64,000 bases of DNA from Edolisoma coerulescens. Lineage: Eukaryota; Chordata; Aves; Passeriformes; Campephagidae. Position 1 is the first letter of the stretch, and every line of letters starts with the position of its first letter. Shown in pieces: positions 49,086-61,846 of the stretch. Both the position numbers and the translations under genes were made by a program. The DNA is taken from positions 378,477-442,476 of the forward strand of contig VWZW01006873.1 of the NCBI GenBank assembly GCA_013397115.1. Direction: 5' to 3'. The notes under the pieces were generated by a model that worked only from the letters and a program-made list of their open reading frames with translations, searched no databases and was not told where the DNA came from.

Positions 49086-51637
49086 CAATTTTGGAAGTAA
49101 AAAATACAAAGCAGCATTCAAAAAAATGGTACTGTTAACAGACAAGGAATCTTGGTGCTGCTAATCCACATGCCAGTGCACAGTTTGTGAGGTGCAGTTA
49201 CCGGCTCTTAATTTGAGGATGCTGTTAACATAGAAAAAGAACAATGGGAACAATGCAGTAAGTTTTCTTGGATTTTACAGTTACAGAGATTCTCTAAGAA
49301 AGTAAAAAGCCTTATCTTATTGTTCCTTATCCTTTTCTTATTGTTCCTTTTCCTATTATTATTTCTAAGCTTAAAGAATATATGATTCAAAACAAATGCT
49401 GCTTATCTGTATAAAGCTATGTTAATAGATTATTGACAGATGACTCAAAATTAGATATTGTTAAATATCTGAATGTTAAATTGTTAAAAAGTGCTGCATT
49501 ATTTAAAGAAATTAGCACATAAAAACTGAATCATGGGTAGCAAAAGTATTTTGCTGCTAATAATATTACTCTGTTCATCATTCTAAAGAACCATTAAGTG
49601 GTTTCATAATTGTACAATTGTAAAGTGTAGTAAGAGTGCTGTATGTCATCAGGTGTCTTGAGGGTATTTGCCCCTTTTTTTGTGTGTGTAATTCTGGTTT
49701 TGATATTATTTAAATCTGTGAAGAGTTTTCCCCTACTCCAGACCCAGTCTGTGAGCAACTGATCAATGCATGTATCTTAAGCTCTGATCACTTAAATGAA
49801 AATTTATGATCATGAGAAAGAAAACACAAGTAGGAGAAATTCAAAGTATTTTAAAGTATTGCTACTTTATTAAAATAAGTATTTTTTATTTCTTGTCTCT
49901 TATTTGATCAATAATTGTCTCTTATTTAAATAATTAATTATTCCAGCATAACCATTTTTAAGTACGAAAACCTTCATGAATTCTTTCCGGAGAATCAAAA
50001 CATGCTGAAAACATTAACTTTACTTACAAATAATAATAATAAAAATAAAAATATTAATTATCATAGTATTTGACTTTTTTCCCCAGAAAGTGTGTATATA
50101 TATGCAAAGCAGTAAAATACTGTGAGTTCATAGGTGAAGATACACAAAACAAACATAAGCTTTGCAGGAATGGATTAAAATCCAGCTCTGAAAAGGATGA
50201 GAAATATTTCATCTCGTACACTGATGAGGCATAAATCAATTTCCTAAGGCTTAAGTGTGTGAGCAGAATCCTAAAAGTCTTCTTCAGAAGAGCCCATTCA
50301 AACCTTTTCAGGAAACATGTCAGATTTTTGCATTTTTTTTTCTCTTTGCAAACAATGAGAGGGGATAGAAAGGAATGTTCTTATAAACAAGGGGAAAATG
50401 TAATTGCTTAGAGGTATTGTTCAGTCTTGTTTCACAAAGCCCTATTAATACATCGCTGTTCTAATCTTATGAATTTCTAGCAGTTTTGTGAAATCATTAT
50501 TTAGATATGCATAAAAGTGTATGATCCATAGTGCAATTTTTTAGGTGGATATTCATCAGGTTTTTAAAGGAGAGCTCTTACATAATTTCACTCTTTCAAC
50601 CAAAGAGATCATCTGAATCTAGTTCACTGGATATAGAAGCTGTTAGGAACAAGGAATTGTCAGAGATACTAATCCCACTACCTCCTAGATTTCAAGATGT
50701 TTTGCTCTAACAGTAGATTATGGTTCTCAAAGAAAAACCCTGATTGCTTATGAAACATGGAGAAATGAATCATTAGGATATCATTGGTAACGGATTCACT
50801 GGGTGGTAGGGGAAACCCTGCACTCATTTCTGTTGACCTTTGCCTTTCATCTTTCAGATATTTAGTTCAAACATCATGTTTGATGTTTAGCAAACACAAA
50901 TACTTCAAAAGTTTTGATTATTTAGGTTTAGAATTCTTAGAGAAAATAAATCAGACAGGGAAATGTTATAATGAGCATTTTCCTATTAGTATAATTCTTT
51001 CTTAAAATCTTTCAAAGAATTTCCATCTACTAAGTCACAGACTGCAAATTAGATTTATTTATTCTAACTGTTGCCACATGCCCAAACTTCTCCTCTGTTA
51101 ATAGCACCATTAAATCTTGAAATTATTGGACAAAGGTAGAATTTGTTATTTTTGTGTCAAAACTTTTTCTGCTATTCCTTCGTGGCCTGAAAATTCTGAA
51201 GATACTGAGAAAGTAAAACTGATCTCTTACCATATTCTATATGAACATCCAGAGACTCTTCATACTGAACATATGCTTACCACCAATATGCCTTTGATCT
51301 CAACTTTTTTCTTAATGGAATAATACAAAAAAAAGATGCATTTAATGTAGTAAATATTATTTCAATAATTTTTGATCTAACTGAAGTTCAGTTAGAATTT
51401 TTTTAACTCTGAATATAATTTAATTCAAATGATTTCAATTCTTTCCTCCTAAGTATTGATTTCAATAGACCAGTAAGTATTTATTGATGGTCACGTTATT
51501 TTCATGCTTGTTTAACTAATTTTGGGGTTCATTACATTTATTTTAGGAATTCTTTTTGTCTTACAGTCATTTCAATGGTTTTGGATCCTACCCGACATAT
51601 GTTATATGCTTCAAATTTCAGTGTGCCTGTATAACAT
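49086..51637. other. AT-rich unique sequence, no gene seen
   Basis: About 2.5 kb of AT-rich sequence. It contains AATAAT-rich simple sequence near 50027-50060 and a TATATATAT run near 50094. No gene or transposon was recognised. Confidence 0.55.
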
Positions 51638-52572
51638 TAGGCCCTGTGCTCTTCAATGTCTTCATAACTGACTTGGATGCAGGACTGGAAGAGATACTAA
51701 GTTCACAGATGATACAGAACTGGGAGGAGCTAACAATTCTCGTGAAAGCAGGGAGGCCCTGCAGAGAGACCGCAACAAATCAAAGGTCTGGGCAATCACC
51801 AACCATATGAAGTTGAACAAGGGAAAGAGCCAGATTCTGCACCTGGGATGCCACAGCCCTGGATGTATGAATGGGGAATGAGAGACACTGGAGAGCAGTG
51901 CCATGGAAAGGGACCTGGGAGTCCTCGTTGATGGCAATTTGGGTATGAGACAGCAGTGCCCTGGCAGCCAGGAGGGCCAAGCGTGTCCTGGGGTGCATCA
52001 GGCACAGCATAGTCAGCTGAGCAAGGGAGGGGATTGTCCTGCTCTGCTCTGCACTGGCGTGGCCTCACCTCAAGTGCTGGTGGCAGTTTTGGGCATCACA
52101 GTATAAGAAAGATATTAAGTGATTAGAGACCATTTATGGGGACAGTGAAAAGCTTTGAGGGGAAGCTGTACGAGGAGCGGCTGAGGTCACTTGGTCTGTT
52201 CAGCCTGGAGAGGAGGAGACTGAGCGGAGACCTCATTGCAATCTGCAACTTCCTTGTGAGGGGAAGAAGAGGGGCAGACACTGATCTCTTCTTTGTGGTG
52301 CCCAGTGATAGGATCCAAAGGAATGGCCTGAAGTTGTGTTAGGGGATGTTTAGGTTGAATATCAAAAAAAAGGTTCTTCACCCAGAGAGTGTTTGGGCAC
52401 TGGAGCAGTCTCCCCAGGGCAGTGGTCACAGCACCAGCCTGACAGAGTTCAAGAAGCCTTTGAACAACTCTCTCAAGAACACAGTGTAATTCTTGAGGGA
52501 TGGTGCTGTGCAGGGCCAGGAGTTGGACTTGTGGTTCCCTTCCAATTCAGCATATTCTGTGGTTCTGTGATT
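51638..52572 (+). mobile_element. CR1 LINE, 5'-truncated, plus strand
   Basis: The longest CR1 in the window. It starts inside ORF2: from 51640 the frame reads GPVLFNVFITDLDAGLEE, the conserved reverse-transcriptase segment of CR1, and then breaks (frameshift at the acidic-pair region). It continues through the GACCTGGGAGTCCTCGTTGA segment (51912), TGCATCAGGCACAGCA (51993), TTCAGCCTGGAGAGGAGGAG (52199), CAGAGAGTGTTTGGGCACTGG (52384), CAGGGCCAGGAGTTGGACTT (52511), and the tail ATTCTGTGGTTCTGTGATT ending at 52572. Its 3' part is very similar to the copy at 17490-18068, so both belong to the same or sister subfamilies. No frame is intact. The ORFs at 51556-52599 on both strands are shadows. Confidence 0.93.
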
Positions 52573-53304
52573 AAACTAATCAACGATGATGAAGGCTAAT
52601 AAAAAGAAAAAAATCTGGAATTATGTAAATTTTGTCAAGTCATGTTATCTGGTGGTCAAGATGATCCTGACATTATTTTGCTGTCTACACTTTGTTTTCC
52701 TTCTAGGATGAATCTCAGGTCAGAAACAAGACAAAACCTGACATCACTAACTCACTACTCATGTTAGTATTTGGATATGAAGGCACTTTACAGTAGACAG
52801 ACATAATTTCTTTTTTATCTCATTCTTATTTAATTGAAATGGAATTAAAATTGCCTGGAGCTTACCAAATGCCTTTTCCAGCATTTATTCCATGAGGCAT
52901 GCTGACTTCTTTATGCCAAATTGGAAAAAAATCTGTGGTCTGTTACTTAGAGAAGAAACCAAAGAAAGTCCTTTCTCAGTTCCAGGTTTTTAATCACCTT
53001 GTTTTAGAATAAATGAACAAGGCTGTTCCATGAATAATTAAGCCTTATTTATACCCCGATGGTGTTAATATTCTTCCTGCATTCTTTTGCTAATTAAAAA
53101 AATTCTTTCCATGTTTATACCTTGAAAAGATGACATTCCCTAGAGATTCACAAGAAGCTCAAGCAGTGATTCCAACCTAAGCTTTAACATATGCTCTCTT
53201 GGAACTAGTATTCCTGAAAAGAAATCCTATTAAGCCTCTGAAACCTATCTCCTATCACCTCTCTACTTCTAAGGCAGTATAGGACTGGGCAATGATTCTG
53301 AGTT

Positions 53305-53377
53305 GGGTTTTTTTTGAGGCCCTACTCAGTATGTGATTGATCATTTATGGTGTGGGGGGTTTTTGAGGCCCTACTCA
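53305..53377. repeat. Direct repeat of TTTTGAGGCCCTACTCA
   Basis: TTTTGAGGCCCTACTCA occurs at about 53312-53328 and again at 53361-53377, each preceded by a G and T run, with about 30 unrelated bases between. It may be an imperfect tandem duplication or the trace of an excised insertion. Confidence 0.9.
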
Positions 53378-55772
53378 CCTTCAGACTTTAGGATCCTATA
53401 ACATAAGATTTTCTCTCCCATTCAAGAATTGTGTTTTCCTTTCAAGATTTCACTCTTGAAACCATTATTTTATGTGTCTTATGTAAGAATGTTAGCATTA
53501 AGAAGTATTATTATAAATACCTAAATTTTTTTCTAGGACAAAATAATCAATCCAATACTTTCCTTCTTCATAAAAAATATGAATAATTTTGAAAAGTGTA
53601 TTTGTCTTTGCATATTATTCAAATTTTGGAGAAAATCCTTGCAGCATTTGAAATGGCTTATTGGCATATCTGAAACAAGATTACGGAACTCTATACTCAC
53701 ACATGCAAACATAACTGCAGTTTGTGTTTAATAGTGTTTCTATACATAAGCTATCAAACAATTAGAGCAACATCTTATTCAAGCTCAACATTATTTTTGT
53801 TCACATGCTTACTAACACTGCTATCGTTTCATCTCCATCCTATTGATCTTCATATTTTAATATTTTAGTAGTATTTTAGGATTCTACCACAGTCTGTGTT
53901 CTCACAGTCTAGATTAACAGGTTGTGTGTTTAAGGCAGTGTTTACTGATACTGAGACATTCCCTTCCATTAGTTTCTGTTCTATTCTGACACTCGTTAAG
54001 TCAGTTCACTTCCTGATCATATTTACATTATTATCATCATTCATCCTACAAAATTATAAAAGCAAAGTGTCCCAGTGGCCCAAGACACCACTGTTTGTAT
54101 CAGGCTAATAAAACCATTATCAGTGTCTGGTCCAGCTGCAAAAGAGCACACTAAAAAATTAGCTTAACATAGCCACTTTGACAGCATGAACAATGATTTT
54201 GCAGCATCTTCTTCATGATTTTCTGTAGCACCATCAAAATCTACAAAATGGTGGCATGTAGGTAAATGCAGAAGCAGCAGGTACAAAGGTTTAAAGACGT
54301 GAGCTCTAGATTTCTGCAGCCACATCAAATACCTATGTTTAGTAAGGTTCTGTCCTAGTTGAGCCCCAACAGGTTCAAATCATAATGATTTTGGAATTAT
54401 AAAAATAAATTGAAACACACAGGGAGCTCTAAGCCTTCTCTATGAAATCATCTGTACTGTCTATTTACTCCAATCTAATAATGACATTTGAGTAAAAGGT
54501 TAAAAAGCTACCCACTTTAGGCTACTCATATTGTACAAAGAGCAGACAGGATCGGCTGTTTTCATTATTTATGAACTTACAGCCCACTGTAATGTATCAT
54601 AATACTTTACTGTAGTAAATGAGTCATAATACTGTAGGAACAATAAGAAAACTCATGTACTACACACTCAGCACATAATGCATACTTTTTTTGATACTAA
54701 ACAAAGTCACGACAATATGAAAACCTTAAGATGTACTATTCATGCATCCCAGAAGTCTAATATTTGTCAGAAGAGTATAACATTCAAATAAAAACCCCAG
54801 ATTTTGAAAGAGATGCTCTTTCCTAGAATTTCTTGATAAAGAATTTATATATTTTTCTTACATATTGATGCATAAAATAAGCCTACAAAAAGAAAAGAAA
54901 TACAGCAACTTAAAATTCTGAGCAAAGTTTTTCTAGTGTCAGACAGAAAAAGAGCTAAAACTTTAATCTGTCTAAAAACTTTGAAATTAATGTCCCTCAA
55001 GTTAATAAAGTTAAAAATTCATGTTCAGGATTAAAAGAGTTAAAAGAGCAACCTCTATCTGGTACCCAAAGGAATTCAGACTATATAATCATGTTTTTGG
55101 ACAAGAGACACGACACATCCTTTAAAAGCTGGAGTAGTTAATTCTTCTTAATCTTGTCTTATACTGCAAACATTTTCATAGTTTCTACTTTGCTGTTGTC
55201 TAGGTTGAGTTGCTGTCGCTCTACTATAGCAATTCTGTCTCACTTTTTCATTGATATGAATATTTTCGCACAAGAAAAGTATATTGTCAAAAGTAATTGG
55301 GTTGAAGTAAAGAATCAAGAAGTAAATTTTGTGGTTTAGACATAATTTTAATTTTACATACTCATCTGGTATCTCAGTACTTTTTCTGATAGGTTCCTGT
55401 ATGTCTATTTCTATTTCCATAATGCTATCTCTATTATCCCATCCTTCAAGAATTCATGAGCCTATCAAAAATCAGCACCACAGTAAATACATGAGCATAG
55501 AAAGTTCATGAAACAAAGTCTATTACTATGGTGGCAGATGAAAAAGATTCTGGAAGCAGAGTAAGAATCACTGTGAGTGTAGGTAAATCGCCTACCAGTT
55601 GTAAGCCAAATGTGAAATAACACTGGGTGAATACGCCCTACCGTGGTTGTGTTATTTGTTTGCTGATATATTTTTGCTTTATTTTACTGAACTGAAAGGT
55701 GTGAATGATTATAAACCACCTTTTAAAAAAGTAAGTTGATCTTTGAATAGCAAGTAAGTAACTGGAAAATAC

Positions 55773-55850
55773 TTGGTTGGTTTTGTTGGGGTTTTTTGTT
55801 TGTTGTGGTTTTGGGGTTTGTTTGCCAGGGTTTTTTTGGGGTTTTTTAAA
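55773..55850 (+). repeat. GT-rich low-complexity tract with G runs
   Basis: About 78 bases almost purely G and T on the plus strand. They include GGGG at 55788-55791, 55813-55816 and 55838-55841, and GGG at 55828-55830. Four G runs could in principle allow a G-quadruplex with long loops. It also produces a spurious frame (55773-55973). Confidence 0.8.
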
Positions 55851-58290
55851 GAGGGATATCTTGAAAGTTACTGTCTTGTTGTTGAGATTTTTACATGGAT
55901 GACACTTGGGATTTTACAAAAAAAAAAAATACAATTTCCTCATTTGGGCCAAAATGCCAAACAGGCTGCATAACCATGTTCCTACGTATATGAATATAAA
56001 AATTTCCTATTGCTCATATGAGATAAACTGAAGATCCATTTTTCCTCCATGCTAAATAAAATATGACTCAGAAGTGTTCCAAGCAAGCAATTAATTATTT
56101 TTGTTTGCAAAACAGTAGCAAAAAGACAGTATTTACTAAATCAGATGATATCTGAAAGAGGAAACAACAGAAGGTGGAAGTATAATCAGAAGATTGGTAC
56201 AGAAAAACATTGTGTCTGAAAAGCCATCAGGTGATCCACCAGCCTTAATCATCTGCTGGGTACAAAGTAGGAGGCAAAAATGTAGAAAGCTTTCAACAGA
56301 AAAGAAATTCTAGTCCATCTCTGTCAAAATGTGGATAGAGAACTTGCAAAATCTACTAATAAATTCCTATACAAACTTTTGGGAAATGTTACTGTAGGCA
56401 AAAAAGCCTAGTAGATTCAGAAGTGGCAGGTTCTGATTTAGATATCAGAAGAATTCAGTCCAGTAGGTCTATAAAAAGTCTAAGCAAAGACACGTCTAAC
56501 CCTTACAAAATCAGAGGATATCCCTCCAATACTCCTAATCTGATGTTCCTGAATGATGGTTGAGGATCTCAGTCAGCCTCTAAAGTTCTCACTATTTTGT
56601 CTTACTGCCACAGTTATTTATCTTAGTATCACATTCCCTGGTCGGACACATATTTCTAAACAGGAAGCATTTGATTTCTGATGAATATTATCTTTGGATA
56701 TTAGTGAGTTGTAATGGTTGGGCAGCTGAAAATACATAAAAAATTTCTCTATTATTTTGGAAGCACAAATAATCCCTCAAAGTCTGTTTCAGCTCACATT
56801 ACCAAAGAATACATGGCAATCTCGTCTGACACGATAACACAATAAATACCTATGCAGACTCGTATGCAATCAGCTTCAACAATGCTACGGAATCCTTTAC
56901 CATGCATTGGTGTATTAATAATTAATTCTTTTCACATAGTAACCATGTTAGGTAATTGAGCCCACTTACTTTAACCCCTGTAGCTAATAAAAAGGTTAAG
57001 ATAACCACATAATAATTCAGGATCTGGCAAGCTGTAAATAAAATGCGCTTGGAAAACGTTCTCAAATTTGGCGAGAAGAAAGCACTAAAAATGATTGCAG
57101 CTTTACCTGGTGCAATTTAACCCTTCCAAAACAATACTTGCCATCACCCTCAGGCAGAGAGTTTCACCTCAGGAATTCAGAATTTTCCAGCTAAGTTCTT
57201 TAAAGACAGCACAGGCTGAGACCTCACAGTGTGGTTAGTCCCCTCCATTGTAAAGGCATTTTGTTGTTAAAAGTGTCATGGGTTGCTACTGTTTTGCACC
57301 AGAAAAAAATAAAGAAGACACACAAGCAATTCCAGGAAACACCACCCTGATGTGAATACTGCCCTGAAGTTTGTAACTAAATAATAAGTGTGATACAGGA
57401 GAATAAAGAACTATTAATATATATGTATGTAACTATGAATAGATCCTAAAATGTATTGGAGAAAAGTAGAAACAATGCCTACTGCTGTCCATTGTGTGAA
57501 AAATGGGAAGACAGTTCAGAGCAGGAAGAACACAGATAGGTCTGAGTATATAGTCTGCTAAATGTGATACACAGACATGTTTTAATAATAATATAGCGCC
57601 CTCCTAAAATGTAAAGTTTCTTTGCAGTTTATTCTTCTAAAAGACGTAGACATAGCATTGCAAAGACATAATGGAGCAGATGACACGCTGACAATCTGAT
57701 CAAAATTATGCAATTTTCTCTGGGGTTACTTCAGATTAAGGTTTCTTGTTACTGTTTTAGTTTCCATTTCCCAATCCAGGACTGGTTGTGTATGTTTATG
57801 AAATCTCAGTGGCTCTGGAGAGAAATCATAAACTGGGTCAACTTGACTCTATAAAATGATTAACAGGGAGTTAATAATTTTCTTGTTCACTGTTCCTCAT
57901 TATCACATTGTATTCCACAACAGATTGTAACATACCGAAGTGATGACACCTCTTTCCTATACCAATAGTATGAATTATAAAAACATAGAATATCTGTACC
58001 TTGGGAATGGAAATGTGAGGAACAGAATGAGGGTGGGGGTCCAGTTTGAGTGTTGAAGTGTTATGAGAAATAGGTTAACAAATCTGAACTAATGAGGTAA
58101 GCATGTCTCCCGGCCAGAACTAAAGAAGGAGGTGTTTTACAGTCTAGTTAGTTACTGCAAGGTGAACGACACAGAGAAACTATATATATCTTGGCAACAA
58201 CTATGTTATTTCATGGCTGCAGTGTTGAGACATTACTTACTTTAGATTTCCAATTTTATTCATTTTTTCTGTGTAAGGTACATTCAACAG

Positions 58291-58707
58291 TCCAGACAGT
58301 CCAGTTTAATGGAACATAAACAAGAAACAGTTGTGAATTATAAGAGTCTGCCCACAAGGTGCATTTCTATAACTTCTGATAGTCATGATCAGCCACAGAG
58401 TGCAGTGCAAGTGCTTCATGATGCTAGCAGCATTTCAGTTAAAGTGTTTAAGTCTTTTCACCCATTTCCTGATACCTGTTCTATTACAGGAGAATACTAC
58501 ACTAGTTTTTAATTTACATACTTAAGAACATCATCCAACACAACTAAGGCAATATCCATACTAAAAGCACTTTCCTTGTACAGTTGCAAATTGTATATAT
58601 TATGCAGTGCTGCTGTTGTGGGTATGGCTTAAACCACCAAAACTTTTACCATTCTTTTATACAGCATTCTTTTTTAAGGCAAAAGAAAAAAGCAGTGGTC
58701 AAATAAA
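58291..58707 (+). CDS. Candidate terminal exon with poly(A) signal (uncertain)
   Basis: After a T-rich tract and a CATTCAACAG acceptor ending at 58290, one frame stays open for 74 codons to TAA at 58510-58512, with an ATG at 58309. The peptide is mixed and protein-like (SLPTRCISITSDSHDQPQSA, then a Phe- and Ser-rich end FKSFHPFPDT). About 190 bases after the stop an AATAAA lies at 58702-58707, so the stretch has the layout of a last coding exon plus 3' UTR. I do not recognise the product, no upstream exon is visible, and each element could arise by chance. Confidence 0.2.
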
Positions 58708-60552
58708 GTTAAGTTGTTTACTAAGCCTACATGCTGGGATCTGACCATATGCATCAGGACTTGACCTCTAATTAAAACAATATGTCCCAATGTTTTTGCC
58801 AGATATTCATTTTGTATTCATCAGGCTGGAGAAATCTTAATTCTGTTTTTTTTATTTTTTATCAAAATTTTATTTTTGATGGACTTTATTTTTAAAATGG
58901 CTCTATATTCGCAATTTCTATTTTCATGTTGGTTTTTAAATCATGTTCTTCCCACTGTGATTCAAGAAAGATCTTAAAGCAATTGCTTATTTTTTTTAAC
59001 TCTATTTGTTTATTTTTGTGACCTGTGTGCTAGATTCTCAGCTAGAACACACTGACCTACAGTAAATCTACTTAAAGTGATGGAAAGGCTTTTCAGAAAT
59101 TAAATTTCATTTAATTTAAAAAGACAAAATTCACCTTAAAGGACCAAGTCCACTGAAATCAACTTGTCATCTGACTCAAATTTGATATTCAGACTGTTTA
59201 TTTCAGCTGGAAATAGTACTTCTGCACATGCTAGTACATTTTGCATTAGCCAAAACTTTGGTTTTAAAGCAAATTCTTACTGTCAAAATGCATGTTTTAA
59301 AAAAATGTTTTCCTTTGTACTGGACCAACTATTGTGGTTCATTTCAAATATCCACTGACTTCTACTCCAGTCTACATTCTGAAAAGGAGGAACTGTGAGC
59401 TACTAATGCACCCTTTCTGAAATGCAGAAATAGTTCACCAATCTGGTTTGTTATCCCAAAGGTAAGGATGATGAGTTTATAAAATTTATTAGATTATGTA
59501 AATGAATATATTCTACTCATTAGAGTCATTCATGTAGACTATGTATCATTACTTACTATAACCAAGGGCACTCTGAAAATTATTTTACTTCAAATGTGTC
59601 TTTTCTATTTGCAAGGTAAGGTGTATAAGATCCCTTCCTTGAAATTCAAAGGTCCTTTGGAACCAGAGCTGAAATCTGCTGAAATAAAAATTAGTACACA
59701 GGAATCATAGATTGTTTTCCATAGGTAGAACTCTAATGCCAGAGAAAGTGTCATGCAACATGTATAAATGAATTTTTAGCGTAATTACCTTGGATGCTAA
59801 TAGAAGTACAGTATTAATAACATGATTTCAATTATTGGATATTTATCTACAGTCACTATAACTATCCTGGGGCTGAAACCTAGAATGTGTGGAAGGGGTA
59901 GGACCAGATCGTGCAGCTGCTGCAATACTTTAAATCTGTTAGTCTGTCTCTTTGGCTCAAACTGAAACAAATACATCACTATTTCTAAGGACTGCACGCA
60001 TTCTTTTTTTACAAAGGTCTTTTCCTTCCTTAATGGTCTTACAGTCTTCTCTGATTTATATCTCTGATGAGCCTGTAAAACCCTTCATTATATGTCCTCT
60101 TGTCTTGCACAATCTTCATTTTCAATATACTTACCAATTTTTCAATATTTGAAACTTGAGGTTAATCTACTGGTTTTAGTAGCAGCAATCTCCTTGATTT
60201 ATATACCTCACGTCCTCTTCTTTTCCTTGATTTCTCTTTCTCCTTTTAAATATGATGAATCTTAGGATTCAGATTTATTAGGTACCCAGTAATTTACCTT
60301 CATCTACTATTAATTTCCTTTTGCCATTTGTGTGATACCTCTGTTAGTCTCAGTCTGGATCTCCTTGACCCAATCTATTCACAGGAGCAGCCACTAAAAT
60401 CCAGCCAAAGATAATTTTCCATTGCAGAAAACAGTCAAAGCCGTCTACCTGGGCATCCTGGTCAAAACACAGCTGCCAGCTCACCTTTCTTAGCAGAGGA
60501 GTTAAATTAATACAATACAGAATAAAAATAACTACTGTCGTGAAAGAGCCCC

Positions 60553-60578
60553 TTGTTTGTTTGTTTGTTTGTTTGTTT
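60553..60578. repeat. GTTT microsatellite
   Basis: About 6.5 uninterrupted TTGT/GTTT units. It is a likely length-variable marker. Confidence 0.95.
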
Positions 60579-61828
60579 AAGGGATCACACCTGCAGAAGA
60601 AATTGAATGACAAAAATCCCCACTCTTTGCTTATAAAGAAATTTTTTCCTTCATTCTGATTCACTGGAATGTATCTGAATGCTTTCCATTCTGTATTCAT
60701 TTGGAAGAACTGCTTCTGTTTAAGTTGGTACTTCCTCCCTGGGAATAATTTCTGTTTATGTTACCTCAGGATTTTAGGATTACACAGTTTCAGATACAAG
60801 CTTTAAAACTTTGAGATGCCCCAGTTTTCAGAAGAGTCTATAATAGCTTTTAGCATTAAAAGAAAAATGTTTCCTGAACTTCTGGAATCATTAAACCATT
60901 CAGATATCTTTTGGCATAAGTAATTCAGTTTGGCTTAAAGAAACTTCAAAGTACTTACTTGACAAAATGTGTATTTTAAGTATCAAAATTTTATTCCCCG
61001 CTAAAGTGTGTAAGCCAACTTCAAATAGAAAGAAAATTTGGTTTAGTTTTTCAGATGAGGGTGGTTAAGCTAGAAAACTCACTCTGGCTATTGGATAGTT
61101 ACTGAGAGTTTGCTAAGAAAATCAAGTAACTAGAGAGCCAATAAAGGAAAGCTCATGTATATTTTCTCCCTCCCTTCCTCCCAGCATTTCTCTGTGTTTC
61201 AAACACATTCTAGTGACTGAATTTTACTTCAGACTCAGGGAGCATTTCATGACCATTGGACTGTTACCTTTTCCATCCTCTTATAATTTGTTTGAAGACC
61301 CATAGATGTATCATATCACTGAGTGTTTCTGGTCAAAAATATGTGAGAGACTCTAGCATAAATCATAGATGCCTGTAAGATATTGTGCCACGCTCTTAAC
61401 ATTCCATTCTTTATTCTTAAACTTGGACAAAACTTCTGATAAGCCCTTTGGGAAAGAGAAAAGGGGAAGCCAAGGGGGAAACATGGCTGAATTACTTTTC
61501 CCTCAAATTTAGAAAGCTCCACCTTCTATAGAAGGGAACAAACTCCTCAGTGAACTATAGGTGGTTCTGAAATAGATGATAAAGTGCTGTCTTGGAGATT
61601 TATGTGAGATGACATCATAGGTAAGCTCTACAAAAGAGGTTAAATTTAAGTGAAAGGGACTTGCGAAGTCAAGGATTAACATTGTTTTAAAGGAAGAGAA
61701 TCAAATAAATTTTATTTTAAGAGGAAACAAAAGGGTAAGAAGTAAAAGAAAGGAGTGAAGGGCAGAATGAGTGCATGAAGATAATAGGTGAAAGGTGCCA
61801 CCATTGTGGAAGATCAGATGGCAAACCT

Positions 61829-61846
61829 CTGTACCTGTAGGTACAG
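61829..61846. repeat. Short perfect inverted repeat
   Basis: CTGTACC and its exact reverse complement GGTACAG flank a TGTA loop. It is 18 bases in all and probably chance. Confidence 0.7.

Larger units (their letters stand above)
52573..58290. other. AT-rich unique sequence, no gene seen
   Basis: About 5.7 kb without a supported gene. It holds the short direct repeat at 53305-53377 and a GT-rich tract at 55773-55850. Open frames near 55148-55511 overlap on both strands and look like chance. Confidence 0.55.

Noticed and set aside
60350..60700. 116-codon minus-strand frame
   Set aside because: It runs straight through the GTTT microsatellite, which gives the repeated Asn-Lys-Gln-Thr units.
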